DNA from: Sinosporangium album
Lineage (GTDB): Bacteria; Actinomycetota; Actinomycetes; Streptosporangiales; Streptosporangiaceae
Direction of reading: 5' to 3'
Assembly (NCBI RefSeq): GCF_900100605.1
Contig: NZ_FNCN01000007.1
Location: 124,001-188,000, forward strand
Length of the DNA: 64,000 nt
The position numbers and the translations under genes were made by a program. Within the stretch, counting starts at the first letter, position 1, and each line of letters opens with the position of its first letter. The notes beneath the pieces are model-generated. The model was given only the letters and a program-made list of their open reading frames with translations. It did no database searches and had not been told where the DNA came from. This document shows, piece by piece, positions 26,367-34,328 of the stretch.

Positions 26367-27818
26367 TCAAGCCGTTGCCTCTCCTGACCTGATCTGGGGG
26401 TCGTTGACGGTGCGGGGCAGCAGTGCCAGCAACGCCACCAGGACAAGGGCAGCCGGCGCGCCCCAGAACAACACGTCCGGGATGGCGGCGGCGGTCGCCT
26501 GCGGGCCCGGGGCCTGCCCCTGGAGTTCGCGGGTGAGGAGGCTGCCGAAGACGGCCACGCCGAGCGACATGCCCAGGCCGCGGACCGACACCGTGGCGGA
26601 GGTGGTCGCGGCCAGGTCCGCGGGGGAGACGGCGTTCTGGGCGACGACCACAAGGTTCTGCATCAGCAGCCCGAAGCCGACGCCCAGCACGCCGATCCCT
26701 ACGGCGAGCAGGGCGTAGGGGGTGTCGGGCTGAAGCAGGCTCAGCAAGGCGAATCCCAGCACCGCGATCAGCGAGCCGGCGAGCAGGTAGGGCTTGAACC
26801 GGCCGCTGGCGCCGATGCGGGCGCCGACCAGCGAGGTGACCGCCATGAACGTCAGGACGTACGGGTTGAGCGCCAGGCCCGCCTGGGTGGCTCCCATGCC
26901 GTAGGCGGCCTGCAGGTAGGTGGGCAGGTACACGATCGATCCGCCGAGCAGCGCACCGAGCAGCGCGGTGGCGGGCAGCGCGACACGCAGGGTGGGATCG
27001 GCGAACAGCCACAGCGGCAGCAGCGGGTTGGCCGCGTGTCGTTCCCGCCACACGAACAAGGCTCCCAGCACTACCAGGGCAGCGATCAGCATGAGGATCA
27101 CGCCGGAGTTCCACGCGTACGTGCGGCCGCCCCATTCGGCCACCAGCAGCAGACTCACGGTCGCGCCGGCGATCAGCACGGCCCCGGCCAGGTCGACCCT
27201 GCCGTACCCGCCGGTCTTGGGCAGCCGTAGAGCGAGCGCGACCAGCGCCATCGCGAGCAGGCCGAGCGGCAGGTTGACGTAGAAGATCCAGCGCCAGCCC
27301 CAGGCGTCGGTGATCGCGCCGCCGGCGAGCGGGCCGCCCACGCTGGCGAGGGCGAAGACGCCGCCGGTGAATCCCTGGATCCGGCTGCGCAGACGGGGTG
27401 GGTACAGCTCGGACAGCGCGATCGTGGGCAGCACGAACAGCGCGCCTGCGCCGATACCCTGCAGGGTCCTGGCGGCGATCAGCTGAGGCATCGTCTGGGC
27501 CAGGCCGCACAGTGCGGAGCCCGCGACGAAGACGGCGATTGCGGCGAGGAACACCGTACGTCGGCCGAACCGGTCACTGAGGCGGCCATACAGCGTGCCG
27601 GTCGCGGTCGAGGCCAGCAGGTAGGAGGTGACGACCCAGCCGATCGCGTCCATGCCGCCCAACTCGGCGGCGATGTCGGGCAGGGCGATGGCCACCACCG
27701 TCTGGTCCAGCACCGACAGCAGCATGCCGATCAGCAGTCCGGCCGTGGCGAGCGGCACATTGCTGCTGCCCTTCGAAGAGACGTCGGAGGCGGTCTGCGT
27801 GAGATCCGCGGACACCAC
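26367..27818 (-). CDS. DHA2 family MFS drug exporter
   Basis: 483 residues with 14 predicted membrane helices of the EmrB/QacA type, a proton-driven exporter of toxic compounds. Family motifs: MLLSVLDQTVVAIALPDIA in helix 1 (motif D1), GRLSDRFGRRTVFL (motif A), GIGAGALFVLPTIALSELYP, and WRWIFYVNLPLG. The start is GTG at 27818, 2 nt after the stop of the upstream TrxB-like gene, so the two are co-transcribed from the MerR-controlled promoter. Confidence 0.9.
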   Translation of the reverse strand: MVSADLTQTASDVSSKGSSNVPLATAGLLIGMLLSVLDQTVVAIALPDIAAELGGMDAIGWVVTSYLLASTATGTLYGRLSDRFGRRTVFLAAIAVFVAGSALCGLAQTMPQLIAARTLQGIGAGALFVLPTIALSELYPPRLRSRIQGFTGGVFALASVGGPLAGGAITDAWGWRWIFYVNLPLGLLAMALVALALRLPKTGGYGRVDLAGAVLIAGATVSLLLVAEWGGRTYAWNSGVILMLIAALVVLGALFVWRERHAANPLLPLWLFADPTLRVALPATALLGALLGGSIVYLPTYLQAAYGMGATQAGLALNPYVLTFMAVTSLVGARIGASGRFKPYLLAGSLIAVLGFALLSLLQPDTPYALLAVGIGVLGVGFGLLMQNLVVVAQNAVSPADLAATTSATVSVRGLGMSLGVAVFGSLLTRELQGQAPGPQATAAAIPDVLFWGAPAALVLVALLALLPRTVNDPQIRSGEATA

Positions 27819-27820
27819 GA

Positions 27821-28765
27821 TCAGCCCCTTGCCTGCGTGAACGGGTTGGGCAGGTCGAAGTCGGCGCTCAGCAGGTCCTGGTCGATGACCGCTGCGGCGA
27901 CGGTGCCGCTGGCCGCTGCGGCGATGACCGCGGCCATCGGCACCGGCACGCTGGCCCGTCGTGCCATGTCACCTGCGGCGTACAGGCCGGGCACGCTGGT
28001 CTGGCCGAACTCGTTCACCTCCACACACCCGTCGGCGAAGGTCACGCAGCCGAGGCGGGCTGCGAGGTCGGAGCGCTGGCGTGGCACGTTGACGACGAAC
28101 ACCGCGTCCCTGGCCAGGGATGGGCCGGTTTCGAATACGATCTGTTCCAGCCGTCCGTCCGTTCCCTCCAGGCGGGTGATGGCCTCGCAGCGCACGCCGA
28201 CTCCGTGCGTTTCCAGCGTGGCCTGCGCCGCGGGGTCGAGCGGCCGGCCGCCGGTGCAGAGTGTGACGTCGGCGGCGAAGCAGCTCAGCTGCAGCGCCAG
28301 CCGTACTCTGGCCGGATCCGTGCCGAGCACCGCGATCCGCTTGCCGGTGCATTCATAACCGTGGCAGTAGGGGCAGTGAAAGGCGGAACGGCCCCACAGC
28401 GCTCCTACCCCGGGCGGCCCGGGAAGCTCGTCGGTCAGCCCGGTGGCCAACAGCAGCCGCCGTCCCTCCGCCGTGCCACCTCCAGACAGGTCCAGCTGGA
28501 AGCCGTCCCCGTCCAGCACGCGGACGTCGGTGACCCTCCCCGTCCTTGTCTGCACCGCCGGGTACCCGGCCAGCTCCTCTCGGCCGAGCTTGCGCAACTC
28601 GGCCGGTGGTGTGCCGTCCCGGGTCAGGAAATTGTGCACGTTCTCGGCGGCGGTGTTGCGGCCTTCTCCGGCGTCGATCAGCAGCACTGTCCGGTGAACC
28701 CGTCCCAGGGTCAGCGCAGCGGCCATGCCGGCCGGGCCTCCCCCGACGGTGACGACGTCGAACAT
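27821..28765 (-). CDS. Thioredoxin-reductase-like FAD/NAD(P) oxidoreductase
   Basis: 314 residues. N-terminal FAD Rossmann motif VVTVGGGPAGMAAALTLGR (about 4-22), redox-active pair CPYC in FHCPYCHGYEC (about 131-141), second nucleotide-binding segment GKRIAVLGTDPARVRLALQL, and the C-terminal GLYAAGDMARR that closes over FAD. This is the small TrxB-like family that reduces disulfides or low-molecular thiols; no thioredoxin gene is adjacent. The ATG at 28765 is set by GGAGG 7 nt upstream. It is divergent from merR, and an MFS exporter follows in the operon. Confidence 0.87.
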   Translation of the reverse strand: MFDVVTVGGGPAGMAAALTLGRVHRTVLLIDAGEGRNTAAENVHNFLTRDGTPPAELRKLGREELAGYPAVQTRTGRVTDVRVLDGDGFQLDLSGGGTAEGRRLLLATGLTDELPGPPGVGALWGRSAFHCPYCHGYECTGKRIAVLGTDPARVRLALQLSCFAADVTLCTGGRPLDPAAQATLETHGVGVRCEAITRLEGTDGRLEQIVFETGPSLARDAVFVVNVPRQRSDLAARLGCVTFADGCVEVNEFGQTSVPGLYAAGDMARRASVPVPMAAVIAAAASGTVAAAVIDQDLLSADFDLPNPFTQARG

Positions 28766-28826
28766 CTCTTGCCTCCATGTAGCTTGATCGCTTGACGTGA
28801 AGGCAAGTCTGCAAGTTAATGTCAAC
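28766..28826. promoter_or_regulatory. MerR-type divergent promoter
   Basis: On the minus strand TTGACA (28825-28820) is a strong -35 box for the TrxB-like gene; a 19-nt spacer, typical of MerR-regulated promoters, leads to a weak -10. The spacer holds related CTTGC/CAAG half-sites (around 28803-28815), and CTTGACGTGAAGG flanks it. The MerR protein likely binds here and twists the promoter open on induction. Confidence 0.5.
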
Positions 28827-29255
28827 ATGAAGTCAAGCGACTGGATGCAGATCGGGCAACTCGCGGAGCAGTTCAACCTCGCCCCGCATGTTCTGCGCCA
28901 CTGGGAGGCCATGGGCCTGCTAGCCCCCGCCGCCAGAGTCAACGGCCGCCGCCGCTACACCCGCGATCACGTCGTACGCGTCCTGACGATCGTTCGCGCC
29001 AAGGCAGGGGGCATGAGCCTGGAGCAGATCCGGGAGATCCTCACCGTCTCCAGCCAGATCGAGCGCCAGGCCCTCCTCCGGCAGCACCACACGGAACTGG
29101 AACATCGGCTACAGGAGATATCGGCCTCCAAGGCGCTGATCGAGCACCTTATGCAGTGCACGGCGGACGACTTCACCCAATGCCCTGACTACCGGCGGAT
29201 GGCGGAAAGCGCGGCCGGACTCCACAACCTCGACAAGGACGACTGCGTGACCTGA
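28827..29255 (+). CDS. MerR family transcriptional regulator
   Basis: 142 residues. The winged helix-turn-helix of MerR proteins (MQIGQLAEQFNLAPHVLRHW, RYTRDHVVRVLTIVRAKAGG) fills residues 7-75, followed by a long dimerisation helix and a C-terminal tail with three Cys (LMQC, FTQC and DDCVT). The Cys pattern is not the SoxR iron-sulfur site (CX2CXCX5C) but could sense thiol stress or a metal, which would fit the divergent TrxB-like gene. The start may also be ATG 28845 or GTG 28797; no Shine-Dalgarno sequence is evident. Confidence 0.85.
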   Translation: MKSSDWMQIGQLAEQFNLAPHVLRHWEAMGLLAPAARVNGRRRYTRDHVVRVLTIVRAKAGGMSLEQIREILTVSSQIERQALLRQHHTELEHRLQEISASKALIEHLMQCTADDFTQCPDYRRMAESAAGLHNLDKDDCVT

Positions 29256-29323
29256 AACACCACCCTTACCCAACGTCGTCGTGGAAGAGGTGCGTGCCCC
29301 GCTGCGGCGGTCTCCGGCCGAGG

Positions 29324-29521
29324 GCGGTCAGAGGGGTTTGGGGTCGGGGAGGCGGAGCCGGTCGACGGCTTCGCGGCGTCGGCGTTCGGGGCGGCGGTCG
29401 TAGCGTGCGGTGGTGGCGGGGGAGGAGTGGCCGACCAGGACCTGGGCGGTGGCGAGGTCGACGCCGGCATCGAGGAGCTCGCCGATGAAGGTGCGGCGGA
29501 AGTCGTGCGGGGTGCGCCGGG
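29324..29521. repeat. 198-bp direct repeat, left copy
   Basis: Matches 34131-34328 in the same orientation with six substitutions by my count (about 97% identity). It carries the final 65 codons of the tyrosine recombinase, including the HxxR and Tyr motifs. The match stops sharply on the right at the junction with YCII-like coding sequence. Confidence 0.85.
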
Positions 29522-29852
29522 CGGTGATCGGCCGGACCTCCACGTCCTGCGATGGGCAGGCGGCGGCGAAGGCCACCGCGTCGTCGACGTCCCGGGCCTC
29601 GACCGTGAGATAGCGGCCGATCTGCTCGGTCGTCTCCGCGTAGGGCCCGTCGGTGATCACGAACCCGTCGCCGGTCCTCTTCACCGTGGTCGCCGTCGAG
29701 GAGTGGGCGAGCTCCTCACCGCCGAACACCGCGTCGCGGCTTTTGAGCATGCCCTCGAACCGGCCCCACCGCTCGTAGATCTCGCTCTGCTCCTCCGGGC
29801 CCGCCTCCGCCTACTCCCTCTCGTCGCCGACGGCCAACAGCGCATACATCAT
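29328..29852 (-). pseudogene. YCII-family gene broken by a stop and fused to a recombinase tail
   Basis: From ATG 29852 (preceded by GGGGGA) the frame reads MMYALLAVGDERE, then an in-frame TAG (29811-29813). It resumes with YCII family sequence (IYERWGRFEGMLKSRDAV, FVITDGPYAETTEQIGRYL, DVEVRPI). At about 29522 it switches without a frame break into TARRTPHDFRRTFIGELLD and the rest of a tyrosine-recombinase C-terminus, ending DPKPL. The lost YCII end and the graft of a duplicated recombinase end mark a rearrangement joint. No intact product is expected. Confidence 0.82.
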
Positions 29853-29941
29853 GGTGAATCCCCCTTGTAGGTCCTCTCGGGTCACTTGCACACTCATGAC
29901 GTACGGCACACGCCCCTATCGACAGCCGGAGGAAATTCTTC

Positions 29942-30433
29942 GTGCTGCACACCGAACGGTTGCTGCTCAGGCGCTGGACCGACGCCGACCGCGAGCCGTT
30001 CGCCGCGCTCAACGCCGGCCCCGAGGTCATGGCCTACTTCCCGCGCACGATGACCCGCGACATGTCCGACCGGATGATCGACAGGATGGTGGCGGAGTCC
30101 GACACGCGGGGTTTCGGCCTGGGGGCCGTGGAAGTGCGCGACACGGGGAAGTTCGCGGGGATGACCGGGCTCGCCGTCCCCGGCTTCGAGGCCCACTTCA
30201 CCCCGGCCGTCGAGGTGGGGTGGAGACTGGCCCGCACGGCATGGGGGCGCGGCTACGCCACCGAGGCGGCCCGGGCGGTGCTCGCCGACGGATTCACCTG
30301 GCTCGGGCTGCCCGAGATCGTCTCCTTCACCGCCGCTGTCAACACGCGGTGGTCGGCGGTGAAGGAGAGGGCTCCGGCCGTATGGCGGGGCACCTCAGGG
30401 AATGTGGCAGCTCGCTATGGGCAGCGCTGGTGA
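29942..30433 (+). CDS. GNAT acetyltransferase, probably C-terminally truncated
   Basis: 163 residues. The first 130 are RimJ/RimL-type GNAT (LHTERLLLRRWTDADREPF; acetyl-CoA loop AVEVGWRLARTAWGRGYATE; TEAARAVLADGF; EIVSFTAAVNTRW). Family members continue NTRSxxVMExLGM and some 40 more residues; here the frame runs into WSAVKERAPAVWRGTSG, which is unlike the family. A frameshift or junction near 30355 is likely, so activity is doubtful. The GTG start at 29942 follows GGAGG. Confidence 0.65.
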   Translation: MLHTERLLLRRWTDADREPFAALNAGPEVMAYFPRTMTRDMSDRMIDRMVAESDTRGFGLGAVEVRDTGKFAGMTGLAVPGFEAHFTPAVEVGWRLARTAWGRGYATEAARAVLADGFTWLGLPEIVSFTAAVNTRWSAVKERAPAVWRGTSGNVAARYGQRW

Positions 30434-30475
30434 TTCGAATCGCTTCCGTGGTCGGTGCTCGCCGCCTTGCCGGTG

Positions 30476-30504
30476 TTGTCCACTACTCGGTAGTGCCGTA
30501 TAGT
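30476..30504 (+). promoter_or_regulatory. padR promoter with operator in the spacer
   Basis: TTGTCC (30476-30481), 17-nt spacer, TATAGT (30499-30504): a good vegetative promoter 46 bp before padR. The perfect palindrome CACTAC-TCG-GTAGTG (30481-30495) sits inside the spacer, with a related GTGGTACTC half-site following. This is where a PadR repressor would be expected to bind its own promoter. Confidence 0.7.
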
Positions 30505-30550
30505 GGTACTCGTTAGCACGAAGTACCAGGAGGGCGGAAGAGGACCCGCG

Positions 30551-30877
30551 ATGGACGACCTGACGGAGATGCTGAAGGGCACACTCGAAGGCTGCGTGCT
30601 CGAGATCATCGGCAGCGAGGAGACCTACGGGTACGCCATCACACGTCGGCTGCACGACCTCGGCTTCGCCGACGTCGTCGAGGGCACGGTCTACACCATC
30701 CTGCTGCGGCTGGAGAGGAACGGGCTCGTCCAGGTGGCGAAGCGACCGTCCGGCCTGGGCCCGCCGCGCAAGTTCTACACGCTCAACGACGCGGGCCGCC
30801 GAGAACTCGCGATGTTCTGGGCGAAATGGGAGTACATCGCATCGCGGATCGACAAGCTCAGGGAGGGCGGGAGATGA
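30551..30877 (+). CDS. PadR family transcriptional regulator
   Basis: 108 residues, the PadR winged helix-turn-helix with little else (LKGTLEGCVLEIIGSEETYG, YAITRRLHDLGF, EGTVYTILLRLERNGLV, then RKFYTLNDAGRREL). It is the first gene of a compact operon: its TGA overlaps the ATG of the next gene (ATGA). In this common actinobacterial arrangement PadR represses itself, DUF1048 genes and an ABC exporter. The start ATG is at 30551. Confidence 0.9.
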   Translation: MDDLTEMLKGTLEGCVLEIIGSEETYGYAITRRLHDLGFADVVEGTVYTILLRLERNGLVQVAKRPSGLGPPRKFYTLNDAGRRELAMFWAKWEYIASRIDKLREGGR

Positions 30878-31230
30878 ACCTCTGGGAGACCATGACGGGC
30901 AGCGATCTCACCAGGGAATGGAAGGCGTTCGAAGCCCGGGCCGCGGCATTGCCGGCCGGCCACCGGGCGGCATGGGAACAGATCAAGGGGCATCTTTCCC
31001 TCTACTCGGACTTCACCGGGCGCAACCTGATGCCGATCCTGGACGCCGCCCTGGGGCTGCTCGAGGAGACCGCGGCCGACGGGCAGGGCGTCCGCGAGGT
31101 GCTGGGCGACGACATCGCGGGCTTCTGCGCGGCACTGGCCGGCGGGGAAGGGCGGCGCGGTTATCGCGACCGGTGGCGCGAGCAGTTGAACAGGAACGTC
31201 GCCAGGAGACTGGGCAGGCTGGGAGGCTGA
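30874..31230 (+). CDS. DUF1048 protein 1
   Basis: 118 residues, an all-helical DUF1048 protein (TREWKAFEARAAALPAGHRA, AWEQIKGHLSLYSDFTGRNL, DDIAGFCAAL). The function is unknown; these proteins sit between padR and ABC transporter genes. The ATG overlaps the padR stop, so it is translationally coupled. The longer frame to 30826 overlaps padR and is not needed. Confidence 0.83.
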   Translation: MNLWETMTGSDLTREWKAFEARAAALPAGHRAAWEQIKGHLSLYSDFTGRNLMPILDAALGLLEETAADGQGVREVLGDDIAGFCAALAGGEGRRGYRDRWREQLNRNVARRLGRLGG

Positions 31231-31231
31231 C

Positions 31232-31558
31232 GTGGGCATCGCAGACATCATCGAGGGCAAGAGGCAGTGGCGGGCGCACACGGCGCGGGTCAAGGCGCTG
31301 CCGCCGGACTACCGGATCGTCTACAAGGAGATCCAGAGGTATCTGTTCAAGGTCGGGCCGGTCGACCTGCATGACGGGTCCCTGCTCTCGGGGATCGTCG
31401 ATTTCTTCGAGGAGGGCGTCGCGTCCGGCAGCGGGGTCCTGGAACTCGTCGGCAGCGACGTCGCCGCCTTCTGCGACGGCCTGGTCAAGGACTCACGCAC
31501 CTACGCCGACATCTATCAGGAGTCCATCAGAGGGGAAACCTGCACGACCGAGAAGTAA
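31232..31558 (+). CDS. DUF1048 protein 2
   Basis: 108 residues, a paralogue of the gene before it (WRAHTARVKALPPDYRIVYK, EIQRYLFKVGP, SDVAAFCDGLVKDSRTYADI). The start is GTG at 31232, 1 nt after the previous stop. The pair may form a heterodimer. In intact versions of this operon the ABC genes follow at once; here about 800 bp of decayed sequence intervenes. Confidence 0.83.
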   Translation: MGIADIIEGKRQWRAHTARVKALPPDYRIVYKEIQRYLFKVGPVDLHDGSLLSGIVDFFEEGVASGSGVLELVGSDVAAFCDGLVKDSRTYADIYQESIRGETCTTEK

Positions 31559-31850
31559 CACCCGCCGACCCGGCCCTATACGACCCGAACTGCAGCGCCT
31601 CGGTGATCCGAATCAAGCCCGTGCGGTAAGTGGTCGGTGTAGAAGGCCTTGAACACGCGCTGCTTGTGCTGCGGGTACGAAGATCTGTTGGCCTTTACTC
31701 GTACGGCAGCGTCACCTGAGGCTTGTAGCCGCCGGGCGCCGCGGGACAGATGACGTCCTTGACCGTCTCGGTCGGTGCCTCCGGCGCGGCCTCGGTCATC
31801 GTGAATCTGAACTCCAGCCCCCTCACCGGCGCGCTCATCGGCGCGGCCCG

Positions 31851-32060
31851 GTCGACATCTCCACCGGCAGCGGCGAGCTCCGCGTCCGCGCGATCAGCGC
31901 TTGCGGGGCCGTCAGTGAACTCCGGCGGACATCCCGAATCGGCGAGGCCACCGGCGACCTGCCGGATGAACTCGCCCAGCGGCGACATCGTCGCCGAGCG
32001 CGCGCACGGCAGCGCGCTCACCGCGAAGACCGCCTCGGGCGCCTCCAAGCTCATCGACAA
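31851..32060 (+). pseudogene. DUF4097 (beta-helix adhesin-like) remnant
   Basis: Two plus-strand frames hold recognisable DUF4097 pieces. From 31851 one reads VDISTGSGELRVRA and later RIGEATGDLPDEL; after a frame change near 31980 the other reads SGDIVAERAHGSALTAKTASGA. Both segments keep GC-rich third positions. The pieces line up as successive strands of one protein interrupted by a frameshift. Sequence to either side (31559-31850 and 32061-32375) has no intact gene. This probably was a member of the padR operon. Confidence 0.55.
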
Positions 32061-32375
32061 ACGCTGTCGACGCTCACCTACGTCATCAGCCGAGCGAGCC
32101 GAAGCAGCGCTACCAGTAGTCCTGGAAAGACTCACCGGGCCGAGTGAGGACAGCGGCGCTATCGGCCATGCGAGGTGCGTACGCACCTGGTCGAGCAGAG
32201 CACGGCGGACAGAACCCCCATCCGAGAAGTCGCGGGGCAGGACTGGGGGAGTTCGCCGAGGCATTCCCAGCGAACCATCCGCCCCTTGGATCAGCCGTGA
32301 GCGAGAACGGCTGACCGACACCATCGATCGCGCCACGGGCGACAAGCCGTGGCCGAACAGAGAACGGATATCTGA

Positions 32376-33182
32376 GTGACAGCCAATGAGGCCCGAGGGC
32401 CTGTGATCCGCGTGCAGGGTCTGAAGAAGTCGTACAAGGAGCTGCAGGTGCTGCGCGGCGTGGACTTCGACGTGGCGCGGGGCAGCATTTTCGCCCTGCT
32501 CGGCTCCAACGGGGCAGGCAAGACCACGGTCGTGAAAATCCTGTCCACGCTGCTCAAGGCCGACTCGGGCACGGCCGGTGTCAACGGCTTCGACGTCACC
32601 ACGCGGGCCGCGAACGTCCGGGAGTCGATCAGCCTGACGGGGCAGTTCGCGGCCGTCGATGAGATCCTCAGCGGGCGGGAGAACCTGGTGCTGGTCGCCC
32701 GGCTGCGGCACCTCAAGGACCCGGGCAAGATCGCCGATGACCTGCTGAAGCGTTTCTCGTTGACGGATGCGGGCACGCGGAAGGTGTCGACGTATTCGGG
32801 GGGCATGCGCCGCCGCCTCGACATCGCGATGAGCCTTATCGGCAATCCGCCGGTCGTCTTCCTCGACGAACCGACCACCGGGCTGGACCCCCAGGCGCGT
32901 ATCGAGGTGTGGCAGACCGTCAAGGAACTCGCCCACCACGGTACGACGGTACTGCTCACGACGCAGTATCTGGACGAGGCCGAACATCTCGCCGACCGGA
33001 TCGCGATCCTGCACGAGGGCCGGATCCTCGTCAACGGCACCCTGGCCGAGCTCAAGCGGCTGCTCCCGCCCGCCAAGGTCGAATACATCGAAAAGCAGCC
33101 GACCCTTGAGGACGTCTTCCTGGCCCTCGTCGGTGACAACGGCAAGCACGGCCATGACCGCAACGTCGGTACTAACGCGTAA
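32376..33182 (+). CDS. ABC transporter ATP-binding protein (DrrA-like)
   Basis: 268 residues with all ABC motifs: Walker A GSNGAGKTT (about 47-55), Q-loop SLTGQFAAVDE, signature YSGGMRRRLDIA, Walker B VVFLDEPTTGLD and the switch His region TTQYLDEAEHLADRI. The C-terminal LEDVFLALVG is typical of daunorubicin-resistance-type (DrrA) ATPases. It pairs with the permease 3 nt downstream. The start is GTG at 32376 with a poor ribosome site. Confidence 0.9.
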   Translation: MTANEARGPVIRVQGLKKSYKELQVLRGVDFDVARGSIFALLGSNGAGKTTVVKILSTLLKADSGTAGVNGFDVTTRAANVRESISLTGQFAAVDEILSGRENLVLVARLRHLKDPGKIADDLLKRFSLTDAGTRKVSTYSGGMRRRLDIAMSLIGNPPVVFLDEPTTGLDPQARIEVWQTVKELAHHGTTVLLTTQYLDEAEHLADRIAILHEGRILVNGTLAELKRLLPPAKVEYIEKQPTLEDVFLALVGDNGKHGHDRNVGTNA

Positions 33183-33185
33183 GGA

Positions 33186-33953
33186 ATGACAATGACCAGG
33201 CATTTCGTCGGCGACACCGCCGTCCTGCTGGGACGATCCCTCCGCCACATCGCGCGCAGCCCGGACACCATCCTCACCACCGCGATCACGCCGATCGTCA
33301 TGATGCTGATGTTCGTCTACGTGTTCGGCGGCGCGATCAACACGGGGTCGGTCTCGTATGTGAACTACCTGCTGCCCGGCATCCTGCTCATCACGATCGC
33401 CTCGGGCATCGCCTACACCGCGTTCCGGCTGTTCATGGACATGAAGGGCGGCATCTTCGAGCGATTCCAGTCCATGCCGATCGCGCGGTCGTCCGTACTG
33501 TGGGCGCACGTGCTGACCTCGCTGGTCGCCAATGTGATCTCGCTCGTGGTCGTCGTGCTCGTCGCCCTGCTGATGGGCTTCCGCTCTGCGGCCGGGCTGC
33601 CGGCGTGGCTCGCGGTCGCCGGCATCCTGATCCTGTTCACTCTGGCGCTGACGTGGCTGGCCGTCATCCCCGGTCTGTCCGCGAAGTCCGTGGAGGGCGC
33701 GAGCGCGTTCTCCTACCCGCTCATCTTCCTGCCCTTCCTCAGCTCGGCCTTCGTACCCACCGACACCATGCCCGGCCCGCTGCGCGCCTTCGCCGAGAAC
33801 CAGCCGGTGACCTCCATCGTCAACGCCATCCGCGACCTGTTCGCCCAGCAGCCGGTCGGCACCGACATCTGGATCGCCCTCGCCTGGTGTGTCGGCATCC
33901 TCATCGTCACGTTCGTCTTCGCCACGAACATCTACCGCCGCAGGACCGCCTAG
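33186..33953 (+). CDS. ABC-2 type permease (DrrB-like)
   Basis: 255 residues with six membrane helices of the ABC-2 family. Motifs include ITPIVMMLMFVYVFGGAI in helix 1, the amphipathic EFRFQSMPIARS-like segment (FERFQSMPIARSSV), and LSSAFVPTDTMPGPLRAFAENQPVT before the last helix, as in DrrB. It forms an exporter with the preceding ATPase; the substrate is unknown, probably a drug or lipid. The downstream 34000-34120 holds a stray C-terminal-like end (VLERIVDDLKDLLDAVGG) with no start, probably another gene fragment. Confidence 0.88.
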   Translation: MTMTRHFVGDTAVLLGRSLRHIARSPDTILTTAITPIVMMLMFVYVFGGAINTGSVSYVNYLLPGILLITIASGIAYTAFRLFMDMKGGIFERFQSMPIARSSVLWAHVLTSLVANVISLVVVVLVALLMGFRSAAGLPAWLAVAGILILFTLALTWLAVIPGLSAKSVEGASAFSYPLIFLPFLSSAFVPTDTMPGPLRAFAENQPVTSIVNAIRDLFAQQPVGTDIWIALAWCVGILIVTFVFATNIYRRRTA

Positions 33954-34130
33954 GGTAGCTACCGGAATGCGGGCCAGTGCTCCGGCCTTCGGGCCGGGGG
34001 TGAAGCGGACCCTCCCGCGCGGCGTGGCGGTCGGAGCGAGCCGGACACCGGTCCTCCTCGTGTCTTGGAACGGATCGTCGACGATCTGAAGGATCTCCTC
34101 GACGCGGTCGGCGGAAGCTGAGGGCTCGGG

Positions 34131-34328
34131 GCGGTCAGAGGGGTTTGGGGTCGGGGAGACGGAGGCGGTCGACGGCTTCGCGGCGGCGGCGCTCGGGGCG
34201 GCGGTCGTAGCGTGCGGTGGTGGCGGGGGAGGAGTGGCCGACCAGGGCCTGGGCGGTGGCGAGGTCGACGCCGGCGTCGAGGAGCTCGCCGATGAAGGTG
34301 CGGCGGAAGTCGTGCGGGGTGCGCCGGG
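34131..34328. repeat. 198-bp direct repeat, right copy
   Basis: The native copy: the 3' end of the intact recombinase gene plus four bases beyond its stop. The partner is 29324-29521, same orientation. Recombination between them would delete about 4.8 kb, including the GNAT, padR, DUF1048 and ABC genes. Confidence 0.85.
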
